Source: Desulfovibrio desulfuricans (GTDB lineage Bacteria > Desulfobacterota > Desulfovibrionia > Desulfovibrionales > Desulfovibrionaceae). From it: a DNA stretch of 64,000 nt. Shown here piece by piece: positions 43,445 to 52,855 of this stretch (position 1 is the stretch's first letter; every line of letters begins with the position of its first letter). Under the pieces are notes generated by a model that did not search any database, was not told the DNA's origin, and was given only the letters and a program-made list of their open reading frames with translations. The translations under genes and the position numbers were made by a program. The DNA is taken from positions 2,182,001-2,246,000 of the forward strand of contig NZ_CP036295.1 in the NCBI RefSeq assembly GCF_004801255.1, read 5' to 3'.

Positions 43445-44995
43445 ATGCGCGAACAATGGTCAGAAATTTCTGAAAATCTCAAGAAAATGCTACATTCCGG
43501 CGTTTTCAAGGTCTGGATTGCACCCCTGCAGGCACAAGTGCACGCTGGGGGGCTTCTGCTCACCGCGCCCAATGCCTTTGTGGCCAGCTGGCTTGAAGGC
43601 AAGATGCTCCCCACCCTGCGCGAAGCCGCAGCCCCGGTCTTGGGGCTTGCCCCCGCCTCTGTTGACGTGCGCATCACTTTCGCCGCCGACGCCGTACAGG
43701 CCCAGGCAAACGCAAACGCCCAGGGTTCACCTGGGCAATACGGCATGCAGCCCCAATTTTCCAGCGCGGTGCGCACCGCCGACGACAGCATGGGCCACGA
43801 CGAGACCGCTTCGCTGGCGCACGCTTCTTCAGTGCTGAGTTCGGCTTTTTCGGGCCTCACGGCAAACGGCGGCGCGTCCGCCAGCCAGCAAGAAACAACA
43901 GCGCTCACTGCCCCTGCCCGCGTGCAGGTGCAGGGCACGCTGCCCATCAGCAGCGCCCCGGCCTACCGGCTGGCCACCAACTGGCGTTATTCTTTTGCCG
44001 ACTTTGTTGTTGGCCCCAGCAACAATATGGCCGTTGCGGCCGCCCAGGACGTAAGCCGCAGCAGCGGCTGCGTGCGTACCCTCTTTATGAATTCCGCTCC
44101 GGGTCTGGGCAAGACCCATCTGGCCCAGGCTGTGGGCCGCGCCATTGCCGAAGAACGCAGCGGAGCGCGCGTGGGCTACCTGACAGCAGAGGACTTTGCC
44201 ACGCGCTTTGTGGCCGCCTTGCGCAGCCACGACATTGAAAATTTCAAGACCCGCTTCCGTGACCTTGACGTGCTGCTGCTTGAAGACGTGCACTTTTTGC
44301 AGGGCAAGGAAAAAATGCAGGACATGGCTCTGGCCGTTGTCAAAAATCTGCAGGCCAAGGGCGGCAGGGTCATCTTTACCTCGTCATTTTCGCCGCGCGA
44401 ACTGCAACGGGTGGACAGCCAGCTGGTTTCGCATTTTTGTTCCGGTATCCTCACCGACATTGGCCGTCCCAACGAGGACATGCGCCGCCACATTCTTGAG
44501 CGCAAGGCCAGGAGCTTTCAGGTTTTGCTGCCCGACTCGGTGTGCGAGCTGCTGGCCTGCCGCCTGGACGGAGACGTGCGCCAGATGGAATCGTGCCTGA
44601 ACAGCCTTATTTTCAAGGCGCGTCTGCTCAATTGCGGACTTAACCTTGATCTGGCCATGGAAGTGCTCAGCCAGTACACCGAGATTTCGTGCGGCCCGGA
44701 CCTGCAGACCATTGTGCGCCTTGTATGCGAGAGTTACGGCCTCGACGAGCGCCAGCTCAACTCGCGCTCGCGTCGCAAGGAGTGCGTGCTGGGCCGCAAC
44801 ACAGTGTACTATCTGGCGCGCAAGCACACAGAACTCACTCTTGAGGAAATCGGCGGCAAGTTCAACCGCCGCCATTCCACGGTTATCAAGGGTATTACCA
44901 GCGTGGAACGCGAGCTTTCAAAAGAAACCAGCCTTGGCCGCCAGATCGCCAGAGCGGTAAAACTTATCGAACGTAACGCGGGCATGGGCGCGTAA
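43445..44995 (+). CDS. dnaA: Chromosomal replication initiator protein DnaA
   Basis: 516 residues. Domain I is at about 1-80, a long Ala/Gln/Ser-rich domain II at 81-175, the AAA+ domain III at 176-400 and DNA-binding domain IV at the end. Walker A is APGLGKTHL (218-226) where most DnaA read GGVGLGKTH-like, and Walker B is LLLEDVHF (E280-D281) where most read DDIQF. The domain IV signature is FNRRHSTVIKGI in place of the common GRDHTTVLHA type. These differences suggest a lineage-specific DnaA. dnaN and gyrB do not follow it; the mod operon does. Confidence 0.9.
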   Translation: MREQWSEISENLKKMLHSGVFKVWIAPLQAQVHAGGLLLTAPNAFVASWLEGKMLPTLREAAAPVLGLAPASVDVRITFAADAVQAQANANAQGSPGQYGMQPQFSSAVRTADDSMGHDETASLAHASSVLSSAFSGLTANGGASASQQETTALTAPARVQVQGTLPISSAPAYRLATNWRYSFADFVVGPSNNMAVAAAQDVSRSSGCVRTLFMNSAPGLGKTHLAQAVGRAIAEERSGARVGYLTAEDFATRFVAALRSHDIENFKTRFRDLDVLLLEDVHFLQGKEKMQDMALAVVKNLQAKGGRVIFTSSFSPRELQRVDSQLVSHFCSGILTDIGRPNEDMRRHILERKARSFQVLLPDSVCELLACRLDGDVRQMESCLNSLIFKARLLNCGLNLDLAMEVLSQYTEISCGPDLQTIVRLVCESYGLDERQLNSRSRRKECVLGRNTVYYLARKHTELTLEEIGGKFNRRHSTVIKGITSVERELSKETSLGRQIARAVKLIERNAGMGA

Positions 44996-45135
44996 GCGCC
45001 CGTGGGCCTGCAGCCCTCCCTGCCCCCGTATCTCCGCATTTTCCCCGTTTTCGCCCATTCGCAGCCGTTGCCGCCTGCAACGGCCCCGTCCCCTTGCGGT
45101 CTTGCGTCTGCCACATCACGCTTTTTGCGTAAACC

Positions 45136-45153
45136 GTGTATTCATTGATACAT
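45136..45153. promoter_or_regulatory. Inverted repeat upstream of the mod operon
   Basis: GTGTAT (45136-45141) and ATACAT (45148-45153) form an imperfect dyad about 100 bases before modC. Its place and AT-rich arms are similar to ModE-type operators that repress molybdate uptake, but the sequence is not the E. coli consensus. Confidence 0.3.
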
Positions 45154-45250
45154 ACCAGTGCGCCCCGTATGCTCTCAAACAGGTAGAGCTTGACGCTGCC
45201 GCCGCGTGATGCGGCCTGCAGAACCGCTGTTGCGTAGTCAGGACCGGGGC

Positions 45251-46003
45251 ATGCTTGAAGTAAACATCAGACAAAAGCACGGCAATTTTGAGCTGCGGCT
45301 GGGTTTTCACCTGACCGAGTGCGGCATTGCCGTTATTTTTGGCCCTTCCGGATCTGGCAAAACAAGCCTCATCAACTGCATTGCCGGGCTTGAAACTCCC
45401 GATGCGGGCCATATCGCCTGCCACGGCGCGACCTGCTTTGATGCCGAACAGGGCATCAACCTGCCGCCGGAAAAAAGACGCCTTGGCTACGTCTTTCAGG
45501 ATGCCCGTCTGTTTCCGCACCTCTCCGTACGCGACAATCTGCGTTTTGGCATGCGTTTTAACGCCGAGCCGCGCCTTGATGCCGCGCCGGGCGTTGACGA
45601 TGTCGCCGACCTGCTCGACATAGGCCCCCTTTTGCACCGCCGCCCCGCGCACCTCTCGGGCGGCGAAAAGCAGCGCGTCGCCATTGGGCGCGCCCTGCTC
45701 TGCAGGCCCCGCCTGGTGCTCATGGACGAGCCGCTGTCGTCGCTGGACATGAACCTCAAGGAGGGGCTTACGACCTACATTGCGCGTATACCCCGCCAAT
45801 GGCATGTGCCGGTGCTCTATGTTACCCACTCGCCCGAAGAAGCCCTGGCCCTTGGCGACAGCATGCTGCTGTTGCAGCATGGCCGTCTAGAGGCCCAGGG
45901 CGAGGTTGACGTCACACTGGGCAAGGCCCGCCAGGTGGGCCTGTTGCCCTACTCACCCCTTAGTCTGTCAGGAGCCCAGCATGAAGCCTCTTACCGTGCA
46001 TGA
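45251..46003 (+). CDS. modC: Molybdate ABC transporter ATPase ModC, lacking the C-terminal TOBE domain
   Basis: 250 residues from the ATG at 45251. Walker A GPSGSGKT (31-38), LSGGEKQR (135-142) and Walker B VLMDEP (156-161) are intact. E. coli ModC is about 350 residues because of a molybdate-binding TOBE domain; here the chain ends soon after the nucleotide-binding domain, so feedback inhibition by bound molybdate is probably absent. The gene overlaps modA by 23 bases. The order C-A-B-D differs from the enteric modABC. Confidence 0.87.
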   Translation: MLEVNIRQKHGNFELRLGFHLTECGIAVIFGPSGSGKTSLINCIAGLETPDAGHIACHGATCFDAEQGINLPPEKRRLGYVFQDARLFPHLSVRDNLRFGMRFNAEPRLDAAPGVDDVADLLDIGPLLHRRPAHLSGGEKQRVAIGRALLCRPRLVLMDEPLSSLDMNLKEGLTTYIARIPRQWHVPVLYVTHSPEEALALGDSMLLLQHGRLEAQGEVDVTLGKARQVGLLPYSPLSLSGAQHEASYRA

Positions 46004-46748
46004 CCGGTTTTGCCTGTTGGTCGCGCTGGCCGCGTTCAGTCTGTTTTTTGCTCAGGCGGCCTGCGCTGGCGGGCCTTCGATCACCACGGGGCTGGGCTAC
46101 AAGCCCATGGTGCAGCAGCTGTGCGCGGCCTACGCGCAGCAGACGGGCACGCACCCTACCGAGATGTACAGCGGCAACATCGGGCAGATCATTGAACAGG
46201 CCAGGGCTGGCAGCGGCGTCAGCATTATTGTTTCTGAAAAAGCTTCGCTGCAGGAATCCGGTCTGCCTTTTGCCGAATTTCACCCCCTTGGCGAAGCCGT
46301 GCTCGTACTGGCCTGGCGCAAGGGCCTGCACCTTGCCTCGCCGCAGGATCTCAGCAAGCCGGAATTTGCCAAAATCGGCTATCCGGACGCCAAGGCGGCC
46401 ATCTATGGCCGGGCGGCAGTGGCTTTCATGAAGGGAAACAATCTTCTGGAACCGCTCAAGGACAAGCTCTCCATGCTTTCAACCGTTCCGCAGGTGTTTT
46501 CATACCTTGTTTCGGGCGATCTTGACGCCGCTTTTGTCAATGAGGCCGTGGCCCGCAAGCAGGGCGACGGCGTCGGCGGCTGGATGGAAGTGCACGAGGG
46601 CTACACGCCGCTGCTGCTGGTGGCGGGCGTTGTGGCCGGGCAGGAAAACAACGCCGATGTGCGGGCTTTTTTGCAGTTTTTAACAACGCCCGAAGCCCAG
46701 CGCATTCTTGCGGGCAACGGCCTGCGCCCGGCCCATGCCGCTAAATGA
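45981..46748 (+). CDS. modA: Molybdate-binding periplasmic protein ModA
   Basis: 255 residues from the ATG at 45981 with AGGAG upstream. A signal peptide ends near CAGG (about 28). The mature protein is a cluster-D type binding protein with TGLGYKPMVQQL, the SGNIGQI loop and a C-terminal FLTTPEAQRILAGNGLRP typical of ModA. It delivers molybdate (or tungstate, which this family often also binds) to ModB. It overlaps modB by 14 bases. Confidence 0.85.
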   Translation: MKPLTVHDRFCLLVALAAFSLFFAQAACAGGPSITTGLGYKPMVQQLCAAYAQQTGTHPTEMYSGNIGQIIEQARAGSGVSIIVSEKASLQESGLPFAEFHPLGEAVLVLAWRKGLHLASPQDLSKPEFAKIGYPDAKAAIYGRAAVAFMKGNNLLEPLKDKLSMLSTVPQVFSYLVSGDLDAAFVNEAVARKQGDGVGGWMEVHEGYTPLLLVAGVVAGQENNADVRAFLQFLTTPEAQRILAGNGLRPAHAAK

Positions 46749-47433
46749 GCTGTGGCGCGCCCTGTGCGCGCCTGAAGTCAGCTTTTCCGTGCTGCTGACC
46801 CTGCGGGTCTGCGCCGCCTGCCTTGCCCTGCATGCCCTTACGGCCATACCCCTTGCCCGTCTGGGCATGGCCAAAAATCCCTGTCTGCGGCGGGTGGTCA
46901 ATTTTGTCATCACCCTGCCGCTGGTTTTTCCGCCCATGGCCATGGGTTTTTTGCTGCTCATGTTCTTTGGCCGCAACGGCTGGGGCGGCATGGCCCTGCA
47001 GCAGACCTTTGGCGTCAGCCTTGTTTTTTCGCAGGGGGGCATCATCCTGGCCGCATGGCTGGCAGGGCTGCCCCTGGTCGTCAAGCCCGTACAGACGGCC
47101 CTGGTCAACCCCGAGCTTTTGCGCTTTGAGCAGGCGGCGCGCGTCTGCGGCGCATCGCCACGCAGCTGCTTTTTTCTTGTGACGCTTCCGCTTATCCGCC
47201 ACGGGCTGGGCGCGGGCCTGCTGCTGGGCATCACGCGGGCCATGGGCGAGGTGGGCATCAGCCTGATGCTGGGCGGCAACATTGCCGGGCGCACCAATAC
47301 ACTCTCACTTGAAGTTTTCAACGCCGTCTCCACCGGCGAATTTCAACGGGCGGCCATGCTCTGCGCCGTACTGGCGATCATCAGTCTTTTGCTGTACCTT
47401 GGCATTGAATGGTGTCAAAAACGATCGTTTTAG
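46735..47433 (+). CDS. modB: Molybdate ABC transporter permease ModB
   Basis: 232 residues, about five or six membrane helices. The EAA loop that docks on ModC is visible as EQAARVCGASPRSCFFLVTLPLI. TLPLVFPPMAMGFLLL and ITRAMGEVGISLMLGGNI are typical ModB blocks. The start overlaps the modA end, consistent with coupled translation. Confidence 0.9.
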   Translation: MPLNELWRALCAPEVSFSVLLTLRVCAACLALHALTAIPLARLGMAKNPCLRRVVNFVITLPLVFPPMAMGFLLLMFFGRNGWGGMALQQTFGVSLVFSQGGIILAAWLAGLPLVVKPVQTALVNPELLRFEQAARVCGASPRSCFFLVTLPLIRHGLGAGLLLGITRAMGEVGISLMLGGNIAGRTNTLSLEVFNAVSTGEFQRAAMLCAVLAIISLLLYLGIEWCQKRSF

Positions 47434-47502
47434 GGCACGCGGCACTGAGGGGCTTTTGCGCGTCAGTGCCAAACCTGCCCCGACATTTATCAGGAGCGCG
47501 GC

Positions 47503-48378
47503 ATGCACTTTCACTGTCCCGACAGCTGGCTGGACACACTGCTGGCAGACGACTGCCCCGGCCTTGACCTTACTGTCGAACTGCTTGGCATCGGTGCGTC
47601 GGAGGGCGTCATGCGGCTTGCCCCCAAGGCGGATTGCGTGATCAGCGGCGTTGAGCAGGCGGAGTTGCTCATGCGCAGGGGGGGCCTTGACGTCAGCCGC
47701 ACCGCCGCCAATGGCGACAGGTTGCAGGCCGGGCAGCAATGCATCGAGGCCAGGGGCAAGGCCGCAAATCTGCACCGCTGCTGGAAGCTCGGCCAGACCC
47801 TTATGGAATACATGACCGGCATCGCCACCCGCAGCGCCCGCATGGTCGACCAGGCCTGCTCTGTAAACCCCGACGTACGCGTCGCCGTTACGCGCAAGAA
47901 CTTTCCCGGCGCAAAGACCATCTGCCTTGAGGCCGCCATGAACGGCGGCGCAACGGTTCATCGCCAGAACCTCTCGGACAGCATCCTTGTCTTTGAGCAA
48001 CACAGGGTTTTTTTGCCGGGTACGGCGCAGACCTCGCTGCGCAGCCTGGCGGCCATGATGGACAAACTGCGCGCACGAGCGCCCGAGCATAAAATCAGTG
48101 CCGAGGTCGATTCGCTCGAGCAGGCGCTGCTTGTGGCAGAAGCAGGCATCGATATTGTGCAGTGCGAAAAATTCGCCTATGAGACGCTGGCCGAAACCGT
48201 CGGCGCGCTACGCTCTGTGCGTGAAGACATTGTTATACTGGCGGCGGGCGGCATTAACGGCGACAACGCCGCCCAGTTTGCGGCAACCGGTGTTGACGTG
48301 CTGGTCACGAGCTGGCCTTTTTTTGGCAAACCGGCGGATATCAAGGTTGTAATGGAAAAAGCGCCCACCGAGTCATAA
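47503..48378 (+). CDS. modD: ModD, quinolinate phosphoribosyltransferase-like protein
   Basis: 291 residues similar throughout to nicotinate-nucleotide pyrophosphorylase (NadC), with RKNFPGAKTICLEA, HRQNLSDSILVFEQH and the EVDSLEQAL block. ModD occurs at the end of molybdate operons in several proteobacteria and its reaction is not settled. AGGAG stands upstream of the ATG; the gap from modB is 69 bases. A true NadC is less likely because the gene lies in the mod operon. Confidence 0.85.
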   Translation: MHFHCPDSWLDTLLADDCPGLDLTVELLGIGASEGVMRLAPKADCVISGVEQAELLMRRGGLDVSRTAANGDRLQAGQQCIEARGKAANLHRCWKLGQTLMEYMTGIATRSARMVDQACSVNPDVRVAVTRKNFPGAKTICLEAAMNGGATVHRQNLSDSILVFEQHRVFLPGTAQTSLRSLAAMMDKLRARAPEHKISAEVDSLEQALLVAEAGIDIVQCEKFAYETLAETVGALRSVREDIVILAAGGINGDNAAQFAATGVDVLVTSWPFFGKPADIKVVMEKAPTES

Positions 48379-48393
48379 CTTGCGGAGCAAACC

Positions 48394-48600
48394 ATGCCTT
48401 TTATCAATATCAAGGTCACCGGCGGGGCCGAAGCCCCCACCGCAGAGCAGAAAGAAGAACTCATCAAGGGCGCTACGGAGCTTTTACAGCGGGTGCTGAA
48501 CAAAAACCCCGCCACCACAGTTGTTATTATTGAAGAAGTTGCCACGGACAACTGGGGCATCGGCGGCGAAAGCATCACCAAAAGGCGGCGCAAGCAGTAG
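48394..48600 (+). CDS. 4-oxalocrotonate tautomerase-like protein
   Basis: 68 residues with the catalytic N-terminal Pro after Met removal (MPFINIKVTGG). The short beta-alpha-beta unit and basic tail GGESITKRRRKQ are typical of tautomerase (DmpI/4-OT) subunits. Substrate unknown. It follows modD by 15 bases, so it may be the last gene of the mod operon. Confidence 0.85.
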   Translation: MPFINIKVTGGAEAPTAEQKEELIKGATELLQRVLNKNPATTVVIIEEVATDNWGIGGESITKRRRKQ

Positions 48601-48645
48601 CCGCCCCTGTTGGCCGTATGGTCAGCGCAAAAAGGCCAGACGACA

Positions 48646-48681
48646 AGACGGCAGCCCAGGCATCAACCCGGGCTGCCGTCT
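48646..48681. terminator. Convergent hairpin terminator
   Basis: AGACGGCAGCCC (48646-48657) pairs with GGGCTGCCGTCT (48670-48681), 12 bp. It lies between the convergent tautomerase and nitroreductase genes; no T-run. Confidence 0.75.
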
Positions 48682-48703
48682 GTGCATACGGTTGCCGTTG
48701 CGC

Positions 48704-49528
48704 CTACAGCCAGCTCACATCCAGAGCCTTGCGCGGCGGCCTGAAGTGAGGCGCAAGCAGGGGAAAGCCCATCATCTGCACCGCGTAGACCTGCTCGTGC
48801 GCCTGCAGGCCCGCAAAGGCATGCAGGTCGTGCGCCTCGGGATGCCCCAGCGCAAAGGTGACATAGCCGCCCCAACAACAGCCCACATGGTGAGCATGGG
48901 CCACCAGCTCAAGATAGGCAGCCGCAATGGCTGCGTCGGCCGGGGCCCAGTGCCCCTTGGGGGCAACAATCAGCGCCAGCTGCGGGGCATTGCGGCATAT
49001 GACGTCGTAGCCGGCTTCCCAGGTGCGCACCAGGCTCTCGGCATGCGCGGCTCGGGCAGTTTCCGGATCCACTTGCGGCAGTTTGCGCATCCAGTCGATT
49101 ACCAGCGCCGCCAGTTTTGCCGTCTTTTCACGAGATTCAAGCACCACCCAGCGCAGCTGCTGCGAATTTTTTGCCGTAGGCGCAAAGCGGGCCACGTCAA
49201 GAATGCGCGTCAGCAGGTCGCGCGGCACGGATTTGTCCTTGAACGTGCGGACCGAGCGGCGTGAAAAAACGAGTTCTTCGACCTGTTCGGCGCTCGGCAT
49301 GAGCTGCCGCCGCAAAGGCTGGTTGTCTTGCGCGCGCATGCCTGGCGCAGAACAGGCATTGGCCGGGCAAAAGGCCATGCACTGGCCGCAGCCAATGCAC
49401 ACGCGGGCCTTGTGCGCCGACATGGAGGGGAATTCGCCCACCTTGGCGTCAATAATCTGAATTGGGCAAACCCTGGCGCAAATACCATCCTTGCGGCACA
49501 GGCTTGTATCAACGGTAAATGGATTCAT
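48704..49528 (-). CDS. Ferredoxin-nitroreductase fusion protein
   Basis: 274 residues from the ATG at 49528 with AAGGAG upstream. The N-terminal part holds two 4Fe-4S motifs (CRKDGICARVCP and CIGCGQCMAFCP, residues about 11-55). The rest is a nitroreductase fold with RRSVRTFKDKSVP, the FMN contact region ARFAPTAKNSQQLRWVV, and a C-terminal GHPEAHDLHAF block. Such fusions use reduced ferredoxin or an internal cluster to feed FMN; the natural substrate is unknown. It is a common protein in anaerobes. Confidence 0.9.
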   Translation of the reverse strand: MNPFTVDTSLCRKDGICARVCPIQIIDAKVGEFPSMSAHKARVCIGCGQCMAFCPANACSAPGMRAQDNQPLRRQLMPSAEQVEELVFSRRSVRTFKDKSVPRDLLTRILDVARFAPTAKNSQQLRWVVLESREKTAKLAALVIDWMRKLPQVDPETARAAHAESLVRTWEAGYDVICRNAPQLALIVAPKGHWAPADAAIAAAYLELVAHAHHVGCCWGGYVTFALGHPEAHDLHAFAGLQAHEQVYAVQMMGFPLLAPHFRPPRKALDVSWL

Positions 49529-50072
49529 ACGCTCCTTGGCGCTAAAACGCGGGGTCAAAGCTGCAAACAGTAGCGCTGCGGCATGGGAGCCGCAGCGCGG
49601 AAATTTATGTGCTCACGTGGCGGCACGCGCCGCCCTGCTCCAACCAATACGGCATGCAGCTGTAAAAGGCAAAATCTGGTGCGCGCACGCGCCTTGCTGC
49701 CCGCCACGCCTTGCCCATAGCTGGCGCAACAGCGCCCGCAACCGACGCCCAACCACGGCTGGCTGAACAATCAAACACACTGCGCGTTGAGCTCCATTCT
49801 GCTGATTTCAACAGTTAAAATACTCTATTCATTGTGCAAGTCGCTTGAGAATAAATTCTCACCCCTGGGCATTGCCATCTAGAAACTTGTTTTTTTACAC
49901 CAATATGTTATTGTAGACAACATTCTTGTTGTGGAAAGTTTCTATATGTTGCCTAAAACTCTACCAAAATGGCAACATCCATGCTTCATCATTGCCGTTC
50001 AGCAGGTCAGAACCATAATAATTTCTTTAAACCTGCCGATAAAGCAATCAAACTATTGCATATGGAGTTTTT
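49529..50072. promoter_or_regulatory. Long intergenic region with a sigma-54-like site
   Basis: No gene was found in these 544 bases. TGGCAACATCCATGCT (49970-49985) places GG and GC exactly 12 bases apart, as needed for a -24/-12 promoter, and would start transcription about 75 bases before the chemoreceptor. The last 270 bases are AT-rich. Confidence 0.3.
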
Positions 50073-52493
50073 ATGCAATTACGCGCCAAAGTATGCACGC
50101 CTATCGCCGCCATCACTCTTGCCATAGGCATTAGCTGCTATTTTATAATTCAAAAGCAATTTGAGCAGCTTAACGATACAAACATACAGAACCTCGTGGA
50201 GGCCCGCGCCTCGCAGATGCAGCAGGCCATTGAGCTGTGCAGCGAGCAGGCCATGCGCATGGCTGCACTGGTGAGCAGATTGCCCGAGGTGGAAGCCGCT
50301 TACAAAACCGCTCTGGCGGGCAACATAGATGACGAAAACAGTGCGGCCTCGCAAAAGGGCCGCGAAATGTTGCGGACTTCGCTGGCCCCTATGATTGACG
50401 GCTTTACAGCTGTCATCGGCGAAAAACCCCAGATACACTACCATCTGCCCCCCGCGCGCAGTTTTGCGCGCCTGTGGCGCGACAAGCAGACAAAAAAGGG
50501 CGGCAAGTGGGTTGATATCTCGGACGATCTTACATCCTTTCGCCCCACGGTGCTCGACGTAAACAAAAACGGCAAGGCGCTGAGCGGGGTGGAGATAGGC
50601 AGCGGCGGTTTTGAAATCCGTGGTCTGGCCCCGGTTACCGGGCTGGCTGGCAACCGTCTGGGCTCGGTGGAAGTGCTGGTCAGTTTTACCCATGTGCTTG
50701 ACGGCCTCAATTCCGGCGCGGGGCAGACCGCACTGCTCTACATGAACGCCGAACATCTGAAGTTTGCCACCGGCCTGCAGGATAAAGACAAATACCCCAT
50801 TGTCGCCGAATCGTACGTACTTGTGAGCGGCACAAAAGAAGGCAAGGCCGAAAGGCTGACGACCAAGGCCTTTCTGGACGCCAGCCGCAAGGGCGTCACA
50901 ACCCGGATTGTCGGCTCTTCGCTGCTTTCGGGCATGCCCGTTACCGATTATCAGGACAAGCAGATCGGCATCCTTGTTTTCAGTACCGACCTGACCGAGC
51001 AGCAGGGCATAATGAGCCGCGCGGGCATTATCATTGCCGCCGCCTTTCTTACCCTGCTGGTGGTGCCGCTTGTCATGACAGTTTTTGTGCTCAGCGTTAC
51101 GGTATTGCGGCCTGTGCAGAGCATGCGCCAGACAATCCAGGAGATTGCCGAAGACCGCGCCGTGCTGGCCCACCGCCTGCAGTATGCCTCGAACGACGAA
51201 ATCGGCACGCTGGCCGCCTGGTTTAACCGCCTGCTCGACAAGATAGAGAGCATGCTCTCAGAGGTGCAGGGCTACAAAAACCTGCTGGATGCCGTACCTG
51301 ACCCCATTTTTGGCGTGGACGACGATTACCGCATCATCATCGCCAACACTGCCACAGAAAAGCTGCTCAAGCAGGACATCAGCAAGCTGAAGGGGCAGTT
51401 TTGCCACGACCAGTTCAACACGCCCGTGTGTCAGACAGACGACTGCCCCATTGCGCAGTCAAAGTGCAGTGGTTCGTCGGTGCTGGCGGGCATCATCGAC
51501 ATCGGTTCGGCGGAAAGCCCCCACTTTATCCAGCCGGTCAGCGATGTGCTGCGCGACGGTCAGGGCAACAAGGTAGGTTATGTGGAAATTGCCCGCGACG
51601 TTACCAGCCTGGTGCTCAAAGAGCGTGAAGTTGAAGTAGCCATGAGCCACATGCGCGAGGTCAACTCGGCCATTGCGCAGGCCTCCAGCCGTCTGGCCGA
51701 CGCCTCGGCGCTCTTGACCGACCGCTTTGAAAAAGTCGCCGAGGGGGCTGATGCGCAAAACAGCCGGGCGCAAGAAACCGCCACCGCCATGGAGGAAATG
51801 ACCTCCACTGTGCACGATGTGGCGCAAAACGCCGCAGCCGCAGCCGACCAGACCGAAGGGGCGCGGCAAAAGGCCCAGGCGGGCGCTGGGGTTGTCGATG
51901 AAGCCGTTGCCGCAATTTCGGAGGTAAATGCGCACGCCTCCGAGCTGCTCAGGGAGATGGAGTCGCTCGAAACGCGCACAGAGGGTATTGGCAGGATAAT
52001 GGGCGTTATTTCAGACATTGCCGACCAGACCAACCTGCTGGCGCTCAATGCCGCCATTGAAGCGGCCCGCGCGGGCGATGCGGGCAGGGGCTTTGCCGTT
52101 GTGGCCGACGAGGTGCGCAAACTGGCCGAAAAGACCATGCTGGCCACCAAGGAGGTGGCCGAGGCCGTCACCGCCATCCAGTCAGTGGCGCGCAACAACA
52201 TGCAAAAGATGCGCGAGACGGTCGACACCGTCAGCCGCGCCACCGACAGGGCCTACCAAAGCGGTTCGGCGCTTACCGAAATTGTGGAAATAGTCGGCAA
52301 TGCAAGCAGCAGCGTGCACTCCATCGCTGCGGCGGCGGAGCAGCAATCGGCTACGAGCGAAGAAATCAATCAGGCCATTGTGGACGTGAAACATGTTGCG
52401 GAAAGCACCCACATGCTGACCAACGAACTGCACAACACCGTTGCAGAGCTCTCGCACCTGGCGGAACAGCTCAAGGATCTTTCGCAAAAATAG
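50073..52493 (+). CDS. Methyl-accepting chemotaxis protein with Cache, HAMP and PAS domains
   Basis: 806 residues. TM1 (about 8-27) and TM2 (about 320-345) flank a large periplasmic double-Cache-like domain. A HAMP domain (about 346-400) and a PAS domain (about 410-505) with Cys-rich [23 protein letters not shown] follow. The signalling tip contains [19 protein letters not shown] and [14 protein letters not shown]. The cytoplasmic PAS with its Cys cluster could sense redox or bind a metal. No CheR-binding pentapeptide ends the protein. Confidence 0.93.
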   Translation: MQLRAKVCTPIAAITLAIGISCYFIIQKQFEQLNDTNIQNLVEARASQMQQAIELCSEQAMRMAALVSRLPEVEAAYKTALAGNIDDENSAASQKGREMLRTSLAPMIDGFTAVIGEKPQIHYHLPPARSFARLWRDKQTKKGGKWVDISDDLTSFRPTVLDVNKNGKALSGVEIGSGGFEIRGLAPVTGLAGNRLGSVEVLVSFTHVLDGLNSGAGQTALLYMNAEHLKFATGLQDKDKYPIVAESYVLVSGTKEGKAERLTTKAFLDASRKGVTTRIVGSSLLSGMPVTDYQDKQIGILVFSTDLTEQQGIMSRAGIIIAAAFLTLLVVPLVMTVFVLSVTVLRPVQSMRQTIQEIAEDRAVLAHRLQYASNDEIGTLAAWFNRLLDKIESMLSEVQGYKNLLDAVPDPIFGVDDDYRIIIANTATEKLLKQDISKLKGQFCHDQFNTPVCQTDDCPIAQSKCSGSSVLAGIIDIGSAESPHFIQPVSDVLRDGQGNKVGYVEIARDVTSLVLKEREVEVAMSHMREVNSAIAQASSRLADASALLTDRFEKVAEGADAQNSRAQETATAMEEMTSTVHDVAQNAAAAADQTEGARQKAQAGAGVVDEAVAAISEVNAHASELLREMESLETRTEGIGRIMGVISDIADQTNLLALNAAIEAARAGDAGRGFAVVADEVRKLAEKTMLATKEVAEAVTAIQSVARNNMQKMRETVDTVSRATDRAYQSGSALTEIVEIVGNASSSVHSIAAAAEQQSATSEEINQAIVDVKHVAESTHMLTNELHNTVAELSHLAEQLKDLSQK

Positions 52494-52503
52494 CGCTTGT
52501 TGC

Positions 52504-52561
52504 AGGCCCCAGACCAGCACGACCCGACGGCGATCAGCCAGAAACGGCTGGACTGGGGCCT
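52504..52561 (+). terminator. Branched stem-loop after the chemoreceptor gene
   Basis: AGGCCCCAG (52504-52512) pairs with CTGGGGCCT (52553-52561), enclosing a CAGCC/GGCTG hairpin (52535-52550). A weak T-rich tail follows. The remaining bases up to 52855 show no gene. Confidence 0.55.
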
Positions 52562-52855
52562 TCTTGACCTTTTGGGCAAGATACCCTAGGCACTTTTTAG
52601 AGGGCAACGGCTCAGCCCAGGCCAAACATACACATTAGCGGCCCCTACCCTCGTGCAAAACCAGCCGCCCCCTGCATCACGGGGCAGCGCAAAAGTGGTT
52701 TGCAAACAGGCCCACCTGCCCAGACGCCCCTATTAGCAGCATATCCATGCCTGTGCCTCTGCATACTTCATTTTCAACATGGTCGGCACTGCCTACCGGC
52801 GGCCCTGTTGCGGCCACTGCCGCACCCTCTCCATCAAGGTTATTGAGGTTTTTTG

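Noticed and set aside
49938..49963. Sigma-28 flagellar-type promoter before the chemoreceptor
   Set aside because: A GAAAGTTT and GCCTAAAA pair exists but the spacing is two bases short of the consensus.
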